Shown: positions 20,461-38,399 of the stretch, in pieces | Position numbering within the stretch: position 1 is the first letter of the stretch | Layout: the number at the start of each line of letters is the position of its first letter | NCBI RefSeq assembly: GCF_028858725.1 | Contig: NC_084763.1 | Coordinates: 50,290,152 to 50,354,151, forward strand | Length of the DNA stretch: 64,000 nt | Source: Colius striatus | Taxonomy: Eukaryota; Chordata; Aves; Coliiformes; Coliidae | Reading direction: 5' to 3' | Notes under the pieces: generated by a model | The model's database searches: none | The model's input: the letters and a program-made list of their open reading frames with translations, nothing else | What the model was told of the DNA's origin: nothing | Position numbers and translations under genes: made by a program

Positions 20461-22889
20461 AATGTTTCAAAGACAAAACAATACAGAGACAGATCAGACC
20501 AGTCCTCATGACGTACTTTCAACTTGAATTTGTGAGCTGTGAAAAATCACACAAAAATCAGACCTTATGGTTTTCATTACAGAGAAAAAGATTGCAGCCG
20601 ACATACATCATAAGTCAGTTAAATCATCTACATTTAAACATACTGTTCTAACCAGGAAGATTGAATTCTTTGATTTCTGACAATGACTTAGTATTTGATT
20701 TCCAAACCTTTTCAAAGCCAGAGAGAAACGCAAACCATGTAAAACAATGTCCCTATTAACACAGCACACACCCGACAAACACCAATGGTATTATGAAAGC
20801 AAGAGAACAACAGTTGCTTTCTTTGCAAAGCCTGGCAGCAAACATGACACTATCACCTGTGTTTTTATCTATTAGCCTAGCAGAATAGACTTGCCCATTG
20901 AAGGGGAGATCTGTGCTCAGTTTCCTCTTCATCTTGAGCAGTCTCAGATCCAGTAAACACAATATTAATTGTCAGGAGAGAGTTTGTGCCTTCATCTACA
21001 AATGCAGGAAAAACACGACTTGCTCTGCCACAAAGAGTATTTCAGATTTTACCCTATTAGAAGATCATATAAAAGGCATGAACGGGCCAGGGAACATGAG
21101 AAGGTTGGCACATACATCCTGCTTGAAGACCACTCTGAATTGAGAGGTGGTGGAGCCATCATCCTGTGCCAAAAGGCAGACCCCTAAGCCTCAGAAAGAG
21201 TTAAGGCACCTATCTGTGCTCAGTGCTCTGAGTAGCTCCTGACACGAGGCTATTTCCTACCTTCTGAAAAGAGCTGGTCTCCAGCTCCTGAGGAGCCAGA
21301 AAGAAACTGGGAAAATTTTATTTTCTCCCTTGTCAAACTTTAAAGTCAGTATCCCTTTATGGCTTTGAAAGCATTTAGCTGGACACTGTGACTTCATGTC
21401 TGCTGCAATGTCAGTGGATCATCCACAATCTGGTTCACTGACAGGTTATCCTACAAGTCTTCTTGGTCTGCCTATGAGGCCAGGTGTGTGTCTGTACTTT
21501 CTTCCCAGACACAGGTCTATTTATCTCTGCAGTTTTCTCCATATGAGAGGCTTTCTTTTCCAGCTGGGTAACTCTGTGACAAGAACTCATCGAGTGTCTA
21601 CATGACATCAAATAGCTTACCCCTTTTTTCTGAGCACAGATTCCTCTGATGTGAGGAGCTCTTACAATAACATCCTATAAATCCCTTCAAGGAAACTGAG
21701 AACAGAATGTGGGAAATGCTACCAATTTAGAGTCTGATTCATTACAGAAATGAGATTTTCACAACTTAGGAGCTACAGGAAATAGCTTCCCAGAGCCTGT
21801 CTCAGAACTGATGTACTCAGAACCCCTGAACACACAAAAGGGACTCACCGGGACACAACCTGCGCTGGGAACAGTGGGAAAGCTGCACAGACTCTGGCTG
21901 CCTGCTTGAGGCTCACAGCTGGCAAGCCTGTCTCCTCAGGATGACAGAGAAGTACCTACAACTTTCATTTGCAAGTAGTGGCAGAAGAGGAATTGCATCT
22001 TTTACAGAAAGGCAAGGAGAAGAAGTGCCTGCCTGAACTAATTGGCTAGACACCTCTCCCCAGGTGTCACATCTGAGCTTAACGTTTCCCTCAGGCAGAG
22101 CACACTCAAATCACTGTCATCTACCAGCGTCACAAACACCAGGCTGCAGGGTATTTTGTGGACTTGGAAAGATGCTTTCTGTCACTGCTACTGCACAAAG
22201 CTCTGGTGTATCACACCACTGGGACTTTTGTGGCTTGCCCATTTCAATCATTAAACTTAGTCTTGTATTTTTTCAGCTGTCACTCCCTGTTTTGCAAACC
22301 TGCTTACAAAAGACAGCAAACACGGCAAGATACACATCGTCACTTTCTGTGTTTTGCTCCCAGGCAGAAGAATAATCTTTTGTGCTGAAGCGACAATGGC
22401 AGCAGCTTCAGGTAAAACTGTAAAGAGGAAAAAAAATCTAATTTTTCCTAATCCCTGGCACTAATGGGAACTGCATGCAGTTATCCTCAGGGCAAGGGAC
22501 CGGGCAACATAATATAGGCTGAGGGCCAGCTGGGCATGCAGCATAGCACAGGCTCACTGCTATAGGATCTTCTTCACTTCCTTATATGCAACGGTCTCCT
22601 GCTCAGGATCACCACACCTTATTCCTCACTTTTTAATTTTGCAGCCTCCTTCTCACAACATGGGCACTAGACAGGGATTTTATCTTGTAAGGTCAGTATA
22701 ATTGATTCCATAATATACCATGGAAGTGTCTTCCCTAGGGTTCTTCTCTGTTTGCATACACAAGGATCACATTAATCCTGTTTAGTACAGGGAGTTAAAG
22801 ACAATTACCTGAAAGGAGGCTGTAGTGAGGTGCATGTTGGTCTCTTCTCCCAAGCCACAAGCAACAAGGATGAGAAAAAAATGCCACCA
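20461..22889. other. No gene seen
   Basis: Only short open frames without conserved motifs or paired splice sites that I could support. Confidence 0.45.
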
Positions 22890-23112
22890 AGGTAAGTTTA
22901 GGTTGGGTATTAGGAAAATATGTCATCACTGAAAGAGTTGTCAAGCATTGGAATGGGTTGCCCACTAAAGTGGTTGAGTCACCATCTCCAGAGATAAGTA
23001 AAACATGCGGTGTTTAGAGACACAGTTGGTCTTGGCAGTGATGAGTTACGGTTGGACTCAATGATCTTCAAGGTCTTTCCAAACTAAATGATTCTGTGAT
23101 TCTATGATTCCA
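22890..23112 (+). repeat. CR1 LINE 3' end
   Basis: Sense CR1 tail ending GATTCTGTGATTCTATGATT, with GGTTGGACTCAATGATCTTC upstream. Confidence 0.9.
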
Positions 23113-23917
23113 AGATCCCAAACACAAACTCCAAAATCACTTGTTATCCCAGCTGTCCACTACGTGCAAGCTTTCATCAGACAACCATGCATGACACAGT
23201 CCTGATACCAGCTGTGGTCTTTGCTCCTGCCTTACCTTACTCTTCCCCTTGCAAGAGGCCTGACAGTCACCTGATTCCCCAGTGAGTTTGTTAAGCACAA
23301 GATACACACAGAAAGTCACCTTTATTTTGCAGGATTACAGTGTTAGGCTAAACGAGGGGCCAGACAAGCCACAGGATGCAGTAAAGCACAGGTATGGCAG
23401 GACTCCCCACCAGTGCAAGCAAAATGCTCCAACAGTCATTGAACAACATGTCTCAGGTGGCAAAGCAGAGAGAGAAGTGCCAATGCTTTGCTCTCTTCTG
23501 TGCAAAAAGATACTTTGTTATGCTTCACCACGGATCATTTTGCAGATCTCACTTTTGGTAGAGCTTAAGACAGCTATGGCAACTGAATGGGGAAGAAACC
23601 GAGGTGCACAGGTAGGAGGTGGTAGATGGGAGAGTGCTTTGAAACATCATCACCACAGGCTGAGACAGCATCCACACCTCACACCTACTGCTGCTCAGGG
23701 AAAGAGCATGGTGGCTGAACTGGGATGCAGGCAGCTCTCGGCACGATGGATGCTGTCACGGTATTGAGACCCGCAGGGACTGGGCTCCCCGTGGAAAAAA
23801 GGAGTGGCCGCAGCGCGCCCGCTCGTCGAGAGCCGGGCCCGGGGCGCGGCGCGCAGGGGGGAGCCTGGAGTCCCGCCTGCCCCCGCCTGCCCGTCCAGGG
23901 GAGGCGGCCGAAGCCCC

Positions 23918-23976
23918 AGCGAGGCAGAGCGAGGCAGGGCAAGGCAGGGCAAGGCAGGGCAGGGCAGGGCAAGGCC
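23918..23976. repeat. Short GGCAGGGCAA tandem repeat
   Basis: Imperfect units of about 10 nt (GGCAGGGCAA and variants) repeat five to six times about 110 nt upstream of the PTCHD3 start codon. Confidence 0.8.
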
Positions 23977-24084
23977 CCGGCGGGACGGCCCTGCCCGCGC
24001 CACTGAAAACCGCTCATCCGGGGCGGCTCTGCCTCGGCGCAGCCAGAAGCCGCGCAGCAACAGCCCCGCGGCCCCGCGTCACCC

Positions 24085-29608
<5,524 letters not shown>

Positions 29609-29700
29609 CTCTGTTAAATGTAATGTATGTTTCTTGTGTGTAGCTTCAAGTGCAGTGATTTTCAGGGAATATAAGGAATGACGAAAATGAAGGGCTGAAA

Positions 29701-29706
29701 AATAAA
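29701..29706 (+). terminator. Candidate polyadenylation signal of PTCHD3
   Basis: AATAAA lies 92 nt after the stop codon. An ATTAAA at 29852-29857 is an alternative. Confidence 0.45.
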
Positions 29707-30186
29707 GGCATCAGGGAAGCAAAAGCTTCAAAAAGTCCAGGCAAGAAAAATAACAGAAGAAGAACCTCAAATGCACTTAATGGAGTTGTATTTCTCATTT
29801 GCCTGACTAGTGCCTTAGTGTTGTTAAATATTTATTTTTGTGAACTTGTATATTAAAATTATTACAAACAGTGACCACTGCATCAGTTTCATGGACAACA
29901 TTACGGGTTTGCCAGGCAACATACACAGGAGGGAAGAGAACTCCCACTGCTTGCATTTCCTGCCTTTCACCTTGATGGTCTACAGAGCCTAGAGGGAGTT
30001 TTCACTCAGCTAGTGTTTAAGCCCTTCAGTCCTAAAATGACAAAGACATGAATTCTGTTGTGTTCGTCAGTGACAGCCCATCCTATGAGGCATCGGTACA
30101 GCAGAGGAGCTTTCACTGCGAAGACCTAAGAATGTATAAGGTGGTCTCTTAATCCGCAGGGACCAGGCACTGGAGCAATATTCAGT

Positions 30187-30440
30187 TCATAGAATCACAG
30201 AATGGTAAGGGTTGGAAGGGACCTTTAGAGATCATCTAGTCCAACCCCCCTGCAGAAGCAGGGTCACCTAGATCAGGTCACAGAGGAACGTGTCCAGGCG
30301 GGTCTTGAAGCCCTCCAAGGAAGGAGACTCCACACCCTTCCTGGGCAGCCTGTGCCAGGGCTCCCTCACCTCAACAGTGAAATAGTTTTTCTTATGTTTA
30401 AGTGGAACTTTTTATGCTCCAGCTTCATCCCCTTACCCCT
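30187..30440 (-). repeat. CR1 LINE 3' end, antisense
   Basis: Begins ATAGAATCACAGAATGGTAA and carries GGGTTGGAAGGGACCTTTAG, a CR1 end of a different subfamily from the others. Confidence 0.92.
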
Positions 30441-30542
30441 TGTCCTGTTGCTAGCTACCATACAAAAAAGGGATGCCCTATGCTTGTTGGAAATCAAAGG
30501 AATGCTGGTAACTGATGCTTGGGATTTTGGAAAAAACATGTT

Positions 30543-32770
30543 TTAGGAGTTAGTAAAGCATTCAGTCGAATCCTGGATTTGTTGCGTGGTTCTTCTGAGC
30601 AATGCACAGTGTGACAAAGCAAGGGTCTGCTTCTGTTTCCTCTGAATTTCCAAACAATTTTTTCTCTCCAAAACTGACTCCCAAGGGTTTCTATCAAGTA
30701 ACCTCCTACATAAGTCAGAGCCTGCCCTTTGGATGTGCGAAGTGTCAGTTTTGCTGCCCTGCCTCCAAACATCTCTGTGAATAGAGAACTTAATAATTTC
30801 ATGGTCACTGTTCCCCAGATGGTGTCCAACTGCCCCATCCTTCACAAGACCTTCTCTGTTCACAAAGAAGATGTCCAGCAGGGCACCCTCCCTGGTCAGT
30901 TCACTTGCCAGCTGTGTGGGGAAGTTCTCCTCCACACATTCCAGGAGCTTCCTCATTTGTTGCCTCTCTGCTGTGTTGTATTTCCAGCAGATACCTAGGA
31001 AGATGAAGTCTCCAACAAGAATAATGGCAAGTGACTACAAGATTTCTCCCAAGTGCTTATAGAATGACTGATCTACCTCACTGCTCTGGTTGGGAGGTTT
31101 GTAGCAGACTCCCACAGCAATATCAGCTTTATTTGGCTTGCCTCTTAGCCTAATCCAAACACTCTTAACCCCATCATCACTATACTTAAGTTCTGAACAT
31201 TCATAAACTTTCCTAGCATAAAGAGCCACCCCATCACCTCTCCTTTCCTGTTTGTCTCTCCTGAAAAGCTTGTAACTATTGATTGCTGCGCTCTAGCCAT
31301 GTGAGGGATCCCACCACATTTCTGTGATAGCCACTGTGTCATAGTTTTCCTGTTGCATCATGGCTTCAAGCTCCCACTGTTTGTTGCTCTCACTCCTTGC
31401 ATTGGTATAGATGCACTTCAGAACCCTTTGTCCTTCTGAGATAGGTGCATTCCATTTGCTGTCAGCAAGTGATGATAATCAGAAAACCCAAATCTCCACC
31501 AATAACACCAGTCCTGGAGCCATGAATTCCATGTTAATTCCCTGTCTATCTCCATCTCACACTCCCTGATACTCCTTAACCTCTCCACTTCCTCCTTAAG
31601 CTCTGCCAGCAGACTGAGCAGGTCATTGTCGTGGTTTAGGCCCATCAGGGAACAAAGACCACGATTAGCCTCAAGTACCGAAGAGGCTGAGAATTGCTCA
31701 AGGGCAGGGAGGGCTTAATTGCCGCTTAAGGTTCAGGACAAAACAGACCAGGCTACTCGGTTTGGGGAAGAAAACAGAAAATAATTTAATGCAACATCAA
31801 CTAAAACATACCCCCCCCAAAAAAAACCCAAAACATAGCCAAAACGAAACAACACAGAGTAATACATCAGTGGAAAGTCCAACCAGCCTTTTTAAGAACA
31901 CCTTCCTGCCACACCTCCCCTCTTCCCGGGCTCAGAGCCCTGATCCCGGGGTTTTTACTTTGCCCTCCCCTGAACGGTTCGGGGGGGCAGGCAGTGGAGG
32001 TCTCAGTCAGTCTGCTCCCAATAGCTTCTGCCGTCTGTCCCTCCTCAGGACGGGTGAACTCCACACCAGTCCTCCCTGCAAGTCCGTGGGGTAACTCACA
32101 CACACAGCAGCCCTGCACGGGCTGCTCTGACGTGCACCCATTCCAAAGGCTGCAGCTCCTCTCTGCCTCTCGTGTGGGGCTGCTCTGCGGCGTGCAGGCT
32201 CTCCAACACGGCCTGGGCCATGGCCCCTCCCCACACAGTCCCTCGCCCGTCCGGGCTCACTCACATGGAGCTGCTGGTGGCTCTCAGTCCTGCCACGGAT
32301 CTCCACAGGTTTCAGGGGCACAGCTTGCATTCTCGCCACGTCTTGCAGAAGGGTCTCCGGTCTACTGCTCCTCCTTCCTTCCTCCTCTGGCTGAAGGGTC
32401 CGCGTGGTCGCCTCCATCTTGTATCACCCATACACCTCCTGCCTCGCATTCCAAATTCCCGTCCCCTAAATAGTGATGGCAGAGGCGCCAGATTGGCCCA
32501 GCCGGGCCGGAGGTGGGTCTGAACCTAGGAGCCGGGGGAGGGTCCGCAAACTCTTTACCGGGTCTTCACTGCAACCCGCTCCCCCTGTTACTAAGCCAAA
32601 AGCTGCTCCTTGCTAAACCAGAACAGTCATTCACCCAGTCGCTTCGGACACAAGTGTTGTCTCTGCCATCCTCTGCTGCGAGTGACAGGCTGAGGGACTC
32701 CCTGCAGCCAGAGACCTGCACAGCAATATGCCTTTGTGAGAGCTCTCTCTGGGTTCCCACGTTTTTCTGG
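30543..32770 (-). repeat. CR1 LINE 5' part (ORF1 and endonuclease), antisense, split by an LTR
   Basis: On the minus strand it encodes an ORF1 leader (LLSLLAELKEEVERLR), then endonuclease blocks (VGVCYKPPNQ, then SDHEIIKF). The LTR at 31627-32625 interrupts it. Frames are broken in several places. Confidence 0.85.
31627..32625. mobile_element. Solo LTR inserted in a CR1 element, 5-bp target duplication
   Basis: Begins TGTCGTGGTTTAG and ends CTAAACCAGAACA, flanked by GTCAT at 31622-31626 and 32626-32630. It interrupts an antisense CR1 ORF1 whose frame continues on the other side. Related in terminal sequence to the LTR at 1259-2458. Confidence 0.88.
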
Positions 32771-33224
32771 TGTTGACTTTTGCACGAGTGGTCACCAGGG
32801 CTACTTCTTGTGACAGAGTGATGTCCACTAATGGAATTAGACCATTATTAGGGAAGAGGGACGAGTTACTACCAACTTGTGTGACACACCTCCTTTCTCT
32901 GTTTTCACTCTGGCACAGGGATCTCAAGACACCTGGACCTGCCCATATGACTAACCAACCAAACTTGCACAGCACACCCAGAGGGCTCATCCACACCCCC
33001 TGGGCTCAACGTTGCTCAGTGCACAGGGACCTGTGATCCCTGCGCTCCTGGGGCGTTTCAGTAGCCCGCAGTGTCTGCAGCTCTGCCCACACCTGGCCTG
33101 TCTCTCACGTGAGACATGCTGGCACTGACAGGGACCCCTCCATTTGCCACGAGGCTCCCAGCTCCAGAAAACCTTCCTGTGCTCGATCTGCCAATCTGCT
33201 TGAGGATGGAGCAGCTCTGATGGC

Positions 33225-33785
33225 TGCTCTCGGTGACTAAATATCTACCACATCTTTTAAATACTCCCAGGGATGGGGAATCCACCAGCTCCCTGGGCAG
33301 CCTGTGCCAGTGTTAACAACCCTGTCAGTAACATTTATTTCTTTATTTCCAACCTAAACCTCCCCTGGCACAATTTGAGGCTGTTTCCTCTTGTCTTATT
33401 GCATGTTTCTTGGGAGAAGAGACCGACCACCACCTCGCTACAACCTCCTTTCAGGTAGTTGTAGAGAGTGATTGTGTCTCCCCTGAGCCTCCTTTTCTCT
33501 AGACTAAACACTCCCAGCTCTCTCAGCCACTCCTCATCAGACTTGTGCTCCAGACCCTTCACCAGCTTCATTGCCTGTCTCTGGACACGCTCTAGAACCT
33601 CAATGTCCCTCTTGTAGAGAGGCCCAAAACTGAACACAGTATTCAAGGTGTGGCCTCACCAGCACTGAGTAGAGGGGCAAAAATCACTTCCCTGGTTCTG
33701 CTGGCCACAGCATTTCTGATATAAGCCAGGATGCCTTTGGCCTTCTTGGCCACCTGGGCACACTGCTGGCTCATGTTCAGCCATC
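33225..33785 (-). repeat. CR1 LINE 3' half, antisense
   Basis: Contains the blocks GGGATGGGGAATCCACCAGC and GACCCTTCACCAGCTTCATTG, ending near the CTGGCTCATGTTCAGC motif. Confidence 0.92.
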
Positions 33786-35721
33786 TATCTGCTGAATGCT
33801 AAATCCAATACCTTCTGAGAAGCACTCGCAAAACTGGCATTTCTGCAGGCAAATAACTTGGAAAGTCCATAGAGACCAATTGATTTATGATATTTAGCTG
33901 CCCAACTGTGTTTTCTATTGTCAGTTTGAAGTATTAATTTCAAGTTCAGCGAGGAGAAATCCTTCCAGTGCTTCTCTGCAGGGAGAAGCAGTCTGTATTT
34001 GCATAAGCTGTTGGAGACTGTGTTTCTCCTAAACCTAGCCCTGCTCAGTCCCATATTGTTCCAAACTCGGCAGCTTCTTATTTGCCCAGAGATGCTGAAA
34101 ATAGGTTTCACTTCTTCAGAGCTCTGCCACACAGATATTTAAGGAATGCAAGTATTGAACAATCTCGTCACTGATGTGATAAACACATCCTTAGAAGCAA
34201 ATTGAATTAACCTCAGCTGATTTCTAACCAAGTTAGTCTTCAGAGAAAATACTTGTGAAAACTCCTCAATTGATGAACAGTCAGCCTGATAAATAGAGCA
34301 GAAGGCTTCTTATTTGAAGTTCACCTGGGTTTGTAACCAGAGTACAGACCATCTGTTCTGATTTGCCAGACTGATATTTATAGCTTTTAATCTACAAAAT
34401 ATAGCCATAATAGTCATTTAGAAATGTCAGTGAGAATTATCAAAGCTGTTCCTACCACAGTGGCTTTAACTCTGGTGTTCAACTACGTAAATGTTTCCAT
34501 AGATTTTAATTACTTCTGCATATCTGAGGGGATATGTGTCCAAGGTTGTAAAAATCCTCTGTTACCCTGAGAATACTGACTTTATGACTAAAAAGAAATT
34601 TGGGTCTGTATGTTCGGTCTCCTTGTGACAAATTCCAAATGTCTTGCTGCTCTGTGTGTGAAAAATATATGAATATATAACTTCTACAGTATTCTCACCA
34701 GGGAGTGCCCTGGGAATTGCTGCATATTAGCCTAACCAACAGCTAACAAGAAGCTTGCTGTTAAGTCAGAAATCTCTTTCTGAAAAATAAAACCTTGTGT
34801 TTGAAGACTTGGGTTATTTTATTCACTGTTCTGCTGCTGAATAAAATATCTTCTTGCTAATCATAGAACAGCTCTTGTGTTTTCAAACCGTAGGAGCCCT
34901 CCCTGCAAGTTTTTGCTCACACTGTTAGCTGTGAGTAAAAGCTGTTAGCTTCAACATGGCTGCTCAGTTGAATAAAGGGCTTCTCTTTTCTGTAATGCAG
35001 AATAGCCTAATATATGTGTGTGCACAGGTGTACACACAAACACTCACCTTTAATCTTTAAACCACTGCTTCATTTTAATGTACACTTGCAGCTCATTATC
35101 AGCTGTAGTCCTATCTTGCAAGCTTCTCTTTTCACAAAAGAGGTCTTGTGTAAAGCAATGCTGACACAGGAATTGTGGCACTGTTTAGAGGGTGGCTTCT
35201 TGATTTGGAAAAGGGTTGCAGCATCAACAGTTAAGTTAAATGTGTATTTCAGCAGTTTCCAAAGTAGATCCGTTCTGCTGAATTTGCTGTGTGTGATCCT
35301 GGCCTCAAAGGGACTCCTCTTAGCCACATCTAGCCACAGCAGCCACCACGGGAGGCGAAGGCACAGGTACATTTGCCCTGTGCCCATCTGCTCTTCTAAT
35401 AGAGGCTTCTATCAAATAATAGCTGAGAGCTGTAGAACTGTTAATCTGTAAATGACAATAATAAGAGATGAGGAAAGTTTATAAAATACAAACTGTCCAG
35501 GCAGAGAGATATGAGATACAATCTTGTCATCACCACTCCAGGATTTAAAGCCAAGGAGATTTACCAGACAACATATGGGTTCAGTTCCTGGAAACCTAAG
35601 GCATAACTGTCTCTATTCTTTCTGGGCAAGCTTCCACAACTCATGAAAGCCAATATTAACTTCACTGAGAATAGGATTAGAGAATTCATGCTAAAAATCT
35701 AATTGAAAGATTTGGATCACA
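33786..35721. other. No gene seen
   Basis: AT-rich sequence downstream of PTCHD3. A relic of PKS exon 3 was looked for near 35150-35310 and not found. Confidence 0.45.
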
Positions 35722-35900
35722 GTAACAGACTTACTCATCAGGAAGACAGCTCACACTGTGCACATCTTTCCCTGTGTGCACAGTATTTTATATGTTAAAT
35801 CTTTCCAACAGTATTTCCCCCAGGTTAATTTTGTCTGTTTCCAGAAATTGTCTGTTCCATTGCTTACTGACTTCAGTGATTAAAAAACAGAATCATCAAT
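35722..35900 (-). pseudogene. Decayed PKS exon 2 relic (third PKS copy)
   Basis: The stretch aligns along its length with PKS exon 2 and its flanks (13041-13240). Kept blocks include the donor side (GTAACAGACTTACTCATC), the middle (TTAAATCTTTCC) and the acceptor side (TTTCCAGAAATTGTCTGTTC). Small deletions and many substitutions destroy the reading frame. No other exon of this copy was recognised; an LTR at about 36165-36774 occupies the place where exon 1 would be expected. Confidence 0.75.
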
Positions 35901-36164
35901 ATTTTCCCCTCGGTTCACATACAGAAGTAAAGATATGTTATGTCAATATGAAGAGTTGCATTCTTTGGATTTCTTAATTGTTTGGTGACAAGAAATGATG
36001 GTTCAGCACAGCAGCCTCTTCTTCATATTCTTACTATTGAAAAAAAAAAACCCTAAACCAAACACCACCTGGATTAAATCATCCTCCTCTCCTGTATGAG
36101 AAATGTAAAGCTGTCTTTCTAAACCAGTCCCTTGGCTCATCAGTTGTCATTCACATTGCAAACA

Positions 36165-36774
36165 TGGATTGTCCTGGATTCCTACAGCTATCAGGCTGCT
36201 CCAGCCTGAGTCCCTCACAGGATCACAAGTCCTGACAGCAAACCTGCTCTGGCATGGGCTCCTCTCCCCATGGGCTCCCAGGTCCTGCCAGGAACTGGCT
36301 CCAGTGTTGGCTTCCCATGGAGTCACAGCCTCCTTCAGGCATCCACCCTCTCTGGCGTGGGCTCCTCCAAGTGGATCTCTGCTCCCCCATGGCCTCCATG
36401 GACTGCAAGGGCACAGCTGCCTCAATATGGGCTGTACCGCAGGGGAATCTTTCTTTCAGAGCCTGAGCACCTCCTCCCTCTCCTTCTCTACTGACCTTGG
36501 TGTCTGCAGAGATGTTGCTCTCACATTCTCACTCCCTGTTACTGCTGCAGTTTAGCACCTGCCCAGCACCTTCTTCCCCTTCTCAAATACATTAAGCACA
36601 GAGGCATTACCTCAATCACTAATTGGCTGGGCTTTGGTCAGCTGTGGGTCCATCTTAGAATTAACTGACTCTAGCCCTATTAGCTACAGGGGAAGCCTCT
36701 GGCAGCTCTTTGTTTAAAGAAGCCCCTCCTGTAGACCCCCACTACCAAAACCTGGCCCAGACAAAACCACTACA
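36165..36774. mobile_element. Partial ERVL-type LTR
   Basis: Contains the characteristic avian LTR segments (repeated CTCC...TGGGCTCC phrases, GCCTCCTTCAGGCATCC) and ends CAAAACCACTACA. The other end is not recognisable. It lies just beyond the PKS exon-2 relic. Confidence 0.7.
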
Positions 36775-37029
36775 AACTTCCAGAATTGCCTTACTCCTAC
36801 TAAGTGTCATGAAATTTGTCTCTTTGGGCTCTTCTTTCAGAAGTGTGGGGTAGGTCTCCCCTTAGAGCGTGAAGGGTGGTCAAAAGTGATATAAAGAGCA
36901 AGAGGGGGATCAGTCATGGGCTTCTGAATTGATCACTTTTTCACAAGGCTCTATGTAGTGTGGTGGTGTCAAATGTTTGCAAATATTTGGACTGATAAAG
37001 ATGATTATATCTACCTGCAAATGGATTTC

Positions 37030-37745
37030 ACAGAATCACAGCAAGACTGAGGTTAGGTGGGACCTCCAGAGGTCATCTGAACTAACTCCCTGCTCAAGCC
37101 AGGACTCCTAGAACCTGTTGCCCAGGGCTATGAACAAAAGGCTTTTGAACATCTCCAAGGATATTAGGAGGCTAATATCCATCTCCAAGGCTGGATATGT
37201 GGAGGAATTTCTTTACTGAAAGGGTTGTCAGGCATTGGAACGGGCTGCCCAGGTCGGTGCTGGAGTCACCGTCCCTGGAGGGGTTTAAGAGATGGGTGGA
37301 TGTTTCACTTAGGGAAATGGTCTAGTGGTTGATAGGGCTGGGACAAAGGCTGGACTCGATCTTAAAAGTCTCTTCCAGCTGGAAAGATTCTATGATTCTG
37401 TAAGGATGGAGTCTCTGGCAACCTGTGCCAGTGCTCAGCCACACTGACAATGAAACATTCTTTCCAGATGCCCAGAGGGAGCCTCCCATGTTTCAATCTG
37501 TTCCTGTTGCCTCTGGTCCTGTTGTTGGGCACCACTGAAAAAAGCCTGTCTTCACTCTCTTTGCACCCTCCCTTCAGATATTTATACACATTAATGAGAT
37601 CCCCCTGAGCCTTTTCTTCTCTAGGTTTAACAGTCCCACCTGCCTTAGCCTTTCCACATATGTGTAGTGCTCCAGTTCCTTAATCATCCCAATACCCTTG
37701 AATATCTGGAGAACTTTGCTGTAGCTCTTCAAGGATCCTGAAATC
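37030..37745 (-). repeat. CR1 LINE antisense, interrupted by a second CR1
   Basis: Antisense CR1 occupies 37030-37160 and 37400-37745. A sense CR1 3' end (about 37190-37400, ending GATTCTATGATTCTG) lies between the two parts, a nested insertion. Confidence 0.8.
37190..37400 (+). repeat. CR1 LINE 3' end nested in another CR1
   Basis: Sense-oriented tail with TTTCTTTACTGAAAGGGTTG and a terminal ATTCTATGATTCTG. Confidence 0.88.
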
Positions 37746-38399
37746 TGTATGTCTTGTTTTGTTAGTAATGCTGCCAAGCCTTATAACTGTCTCTGAGGTC
37801 ACAGGTGCAAACACTTAAGTCAGTACTACTTTCCACTAGCATCACAGGAACAGCCTATCAAATAAGATACCTGTCAACTACATTAATTAAAACATTTCTA
37901 TGGATCCCTTCAGGATACAACATTTGTATTCAAGATACGAGTGAAGGAAGCCATTATCAGCAACATTGTCACTATTGACTGAATACCTACTTCTGTGTTA
38001 TCTGAAGGAGAAAATGCAGCTTGGCTTCATAAGATCTTGGGGTTTGGCTGCCTGGGCTCAGGGCCAAGGTAGCTCATCTGGGACCATGGGGAGAGCCTAT
38101 GTGGGAAGGCCATGGCCACAGCCAGCCCTGGTCTTGGGGAAATACTTCTAAACTGAGGCTCTAGCTCCTGGCCTCTTCCAGATTTAGGGCCACTTCTGCA
38201 TCGTGGTCTTGCCACAGCTTGGCTGTGAGCCCTGACCTGGGTGCAGCTCACATCTGCAGGCTGACAGGCATGTTGTCAGGCATTACATGATCCAGGCAAG
38301 ATGAGAGACAGACATTGGTTTACTTGCAAGAAAATGAAGTTGCTAGTTCAGCCTGCAAGCTCCTTTAACACAACAGAGGTATGTTTTGATGAATTGCCC

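Noticed and set aside
35150-35310. Search for a PKS exon 3 relic next to the exon 2 relic
   Set aside because: No convincing alignment with 12481-12641 was found.
36780-36860. Similarity to the 3' flank of PKS A (about 3680-3740)
   Set aside because: A short match around AAATTTGTCTCTTTGGG; position is inconsistent with the order of the PKS relic, and the match is too short to support a further copy.
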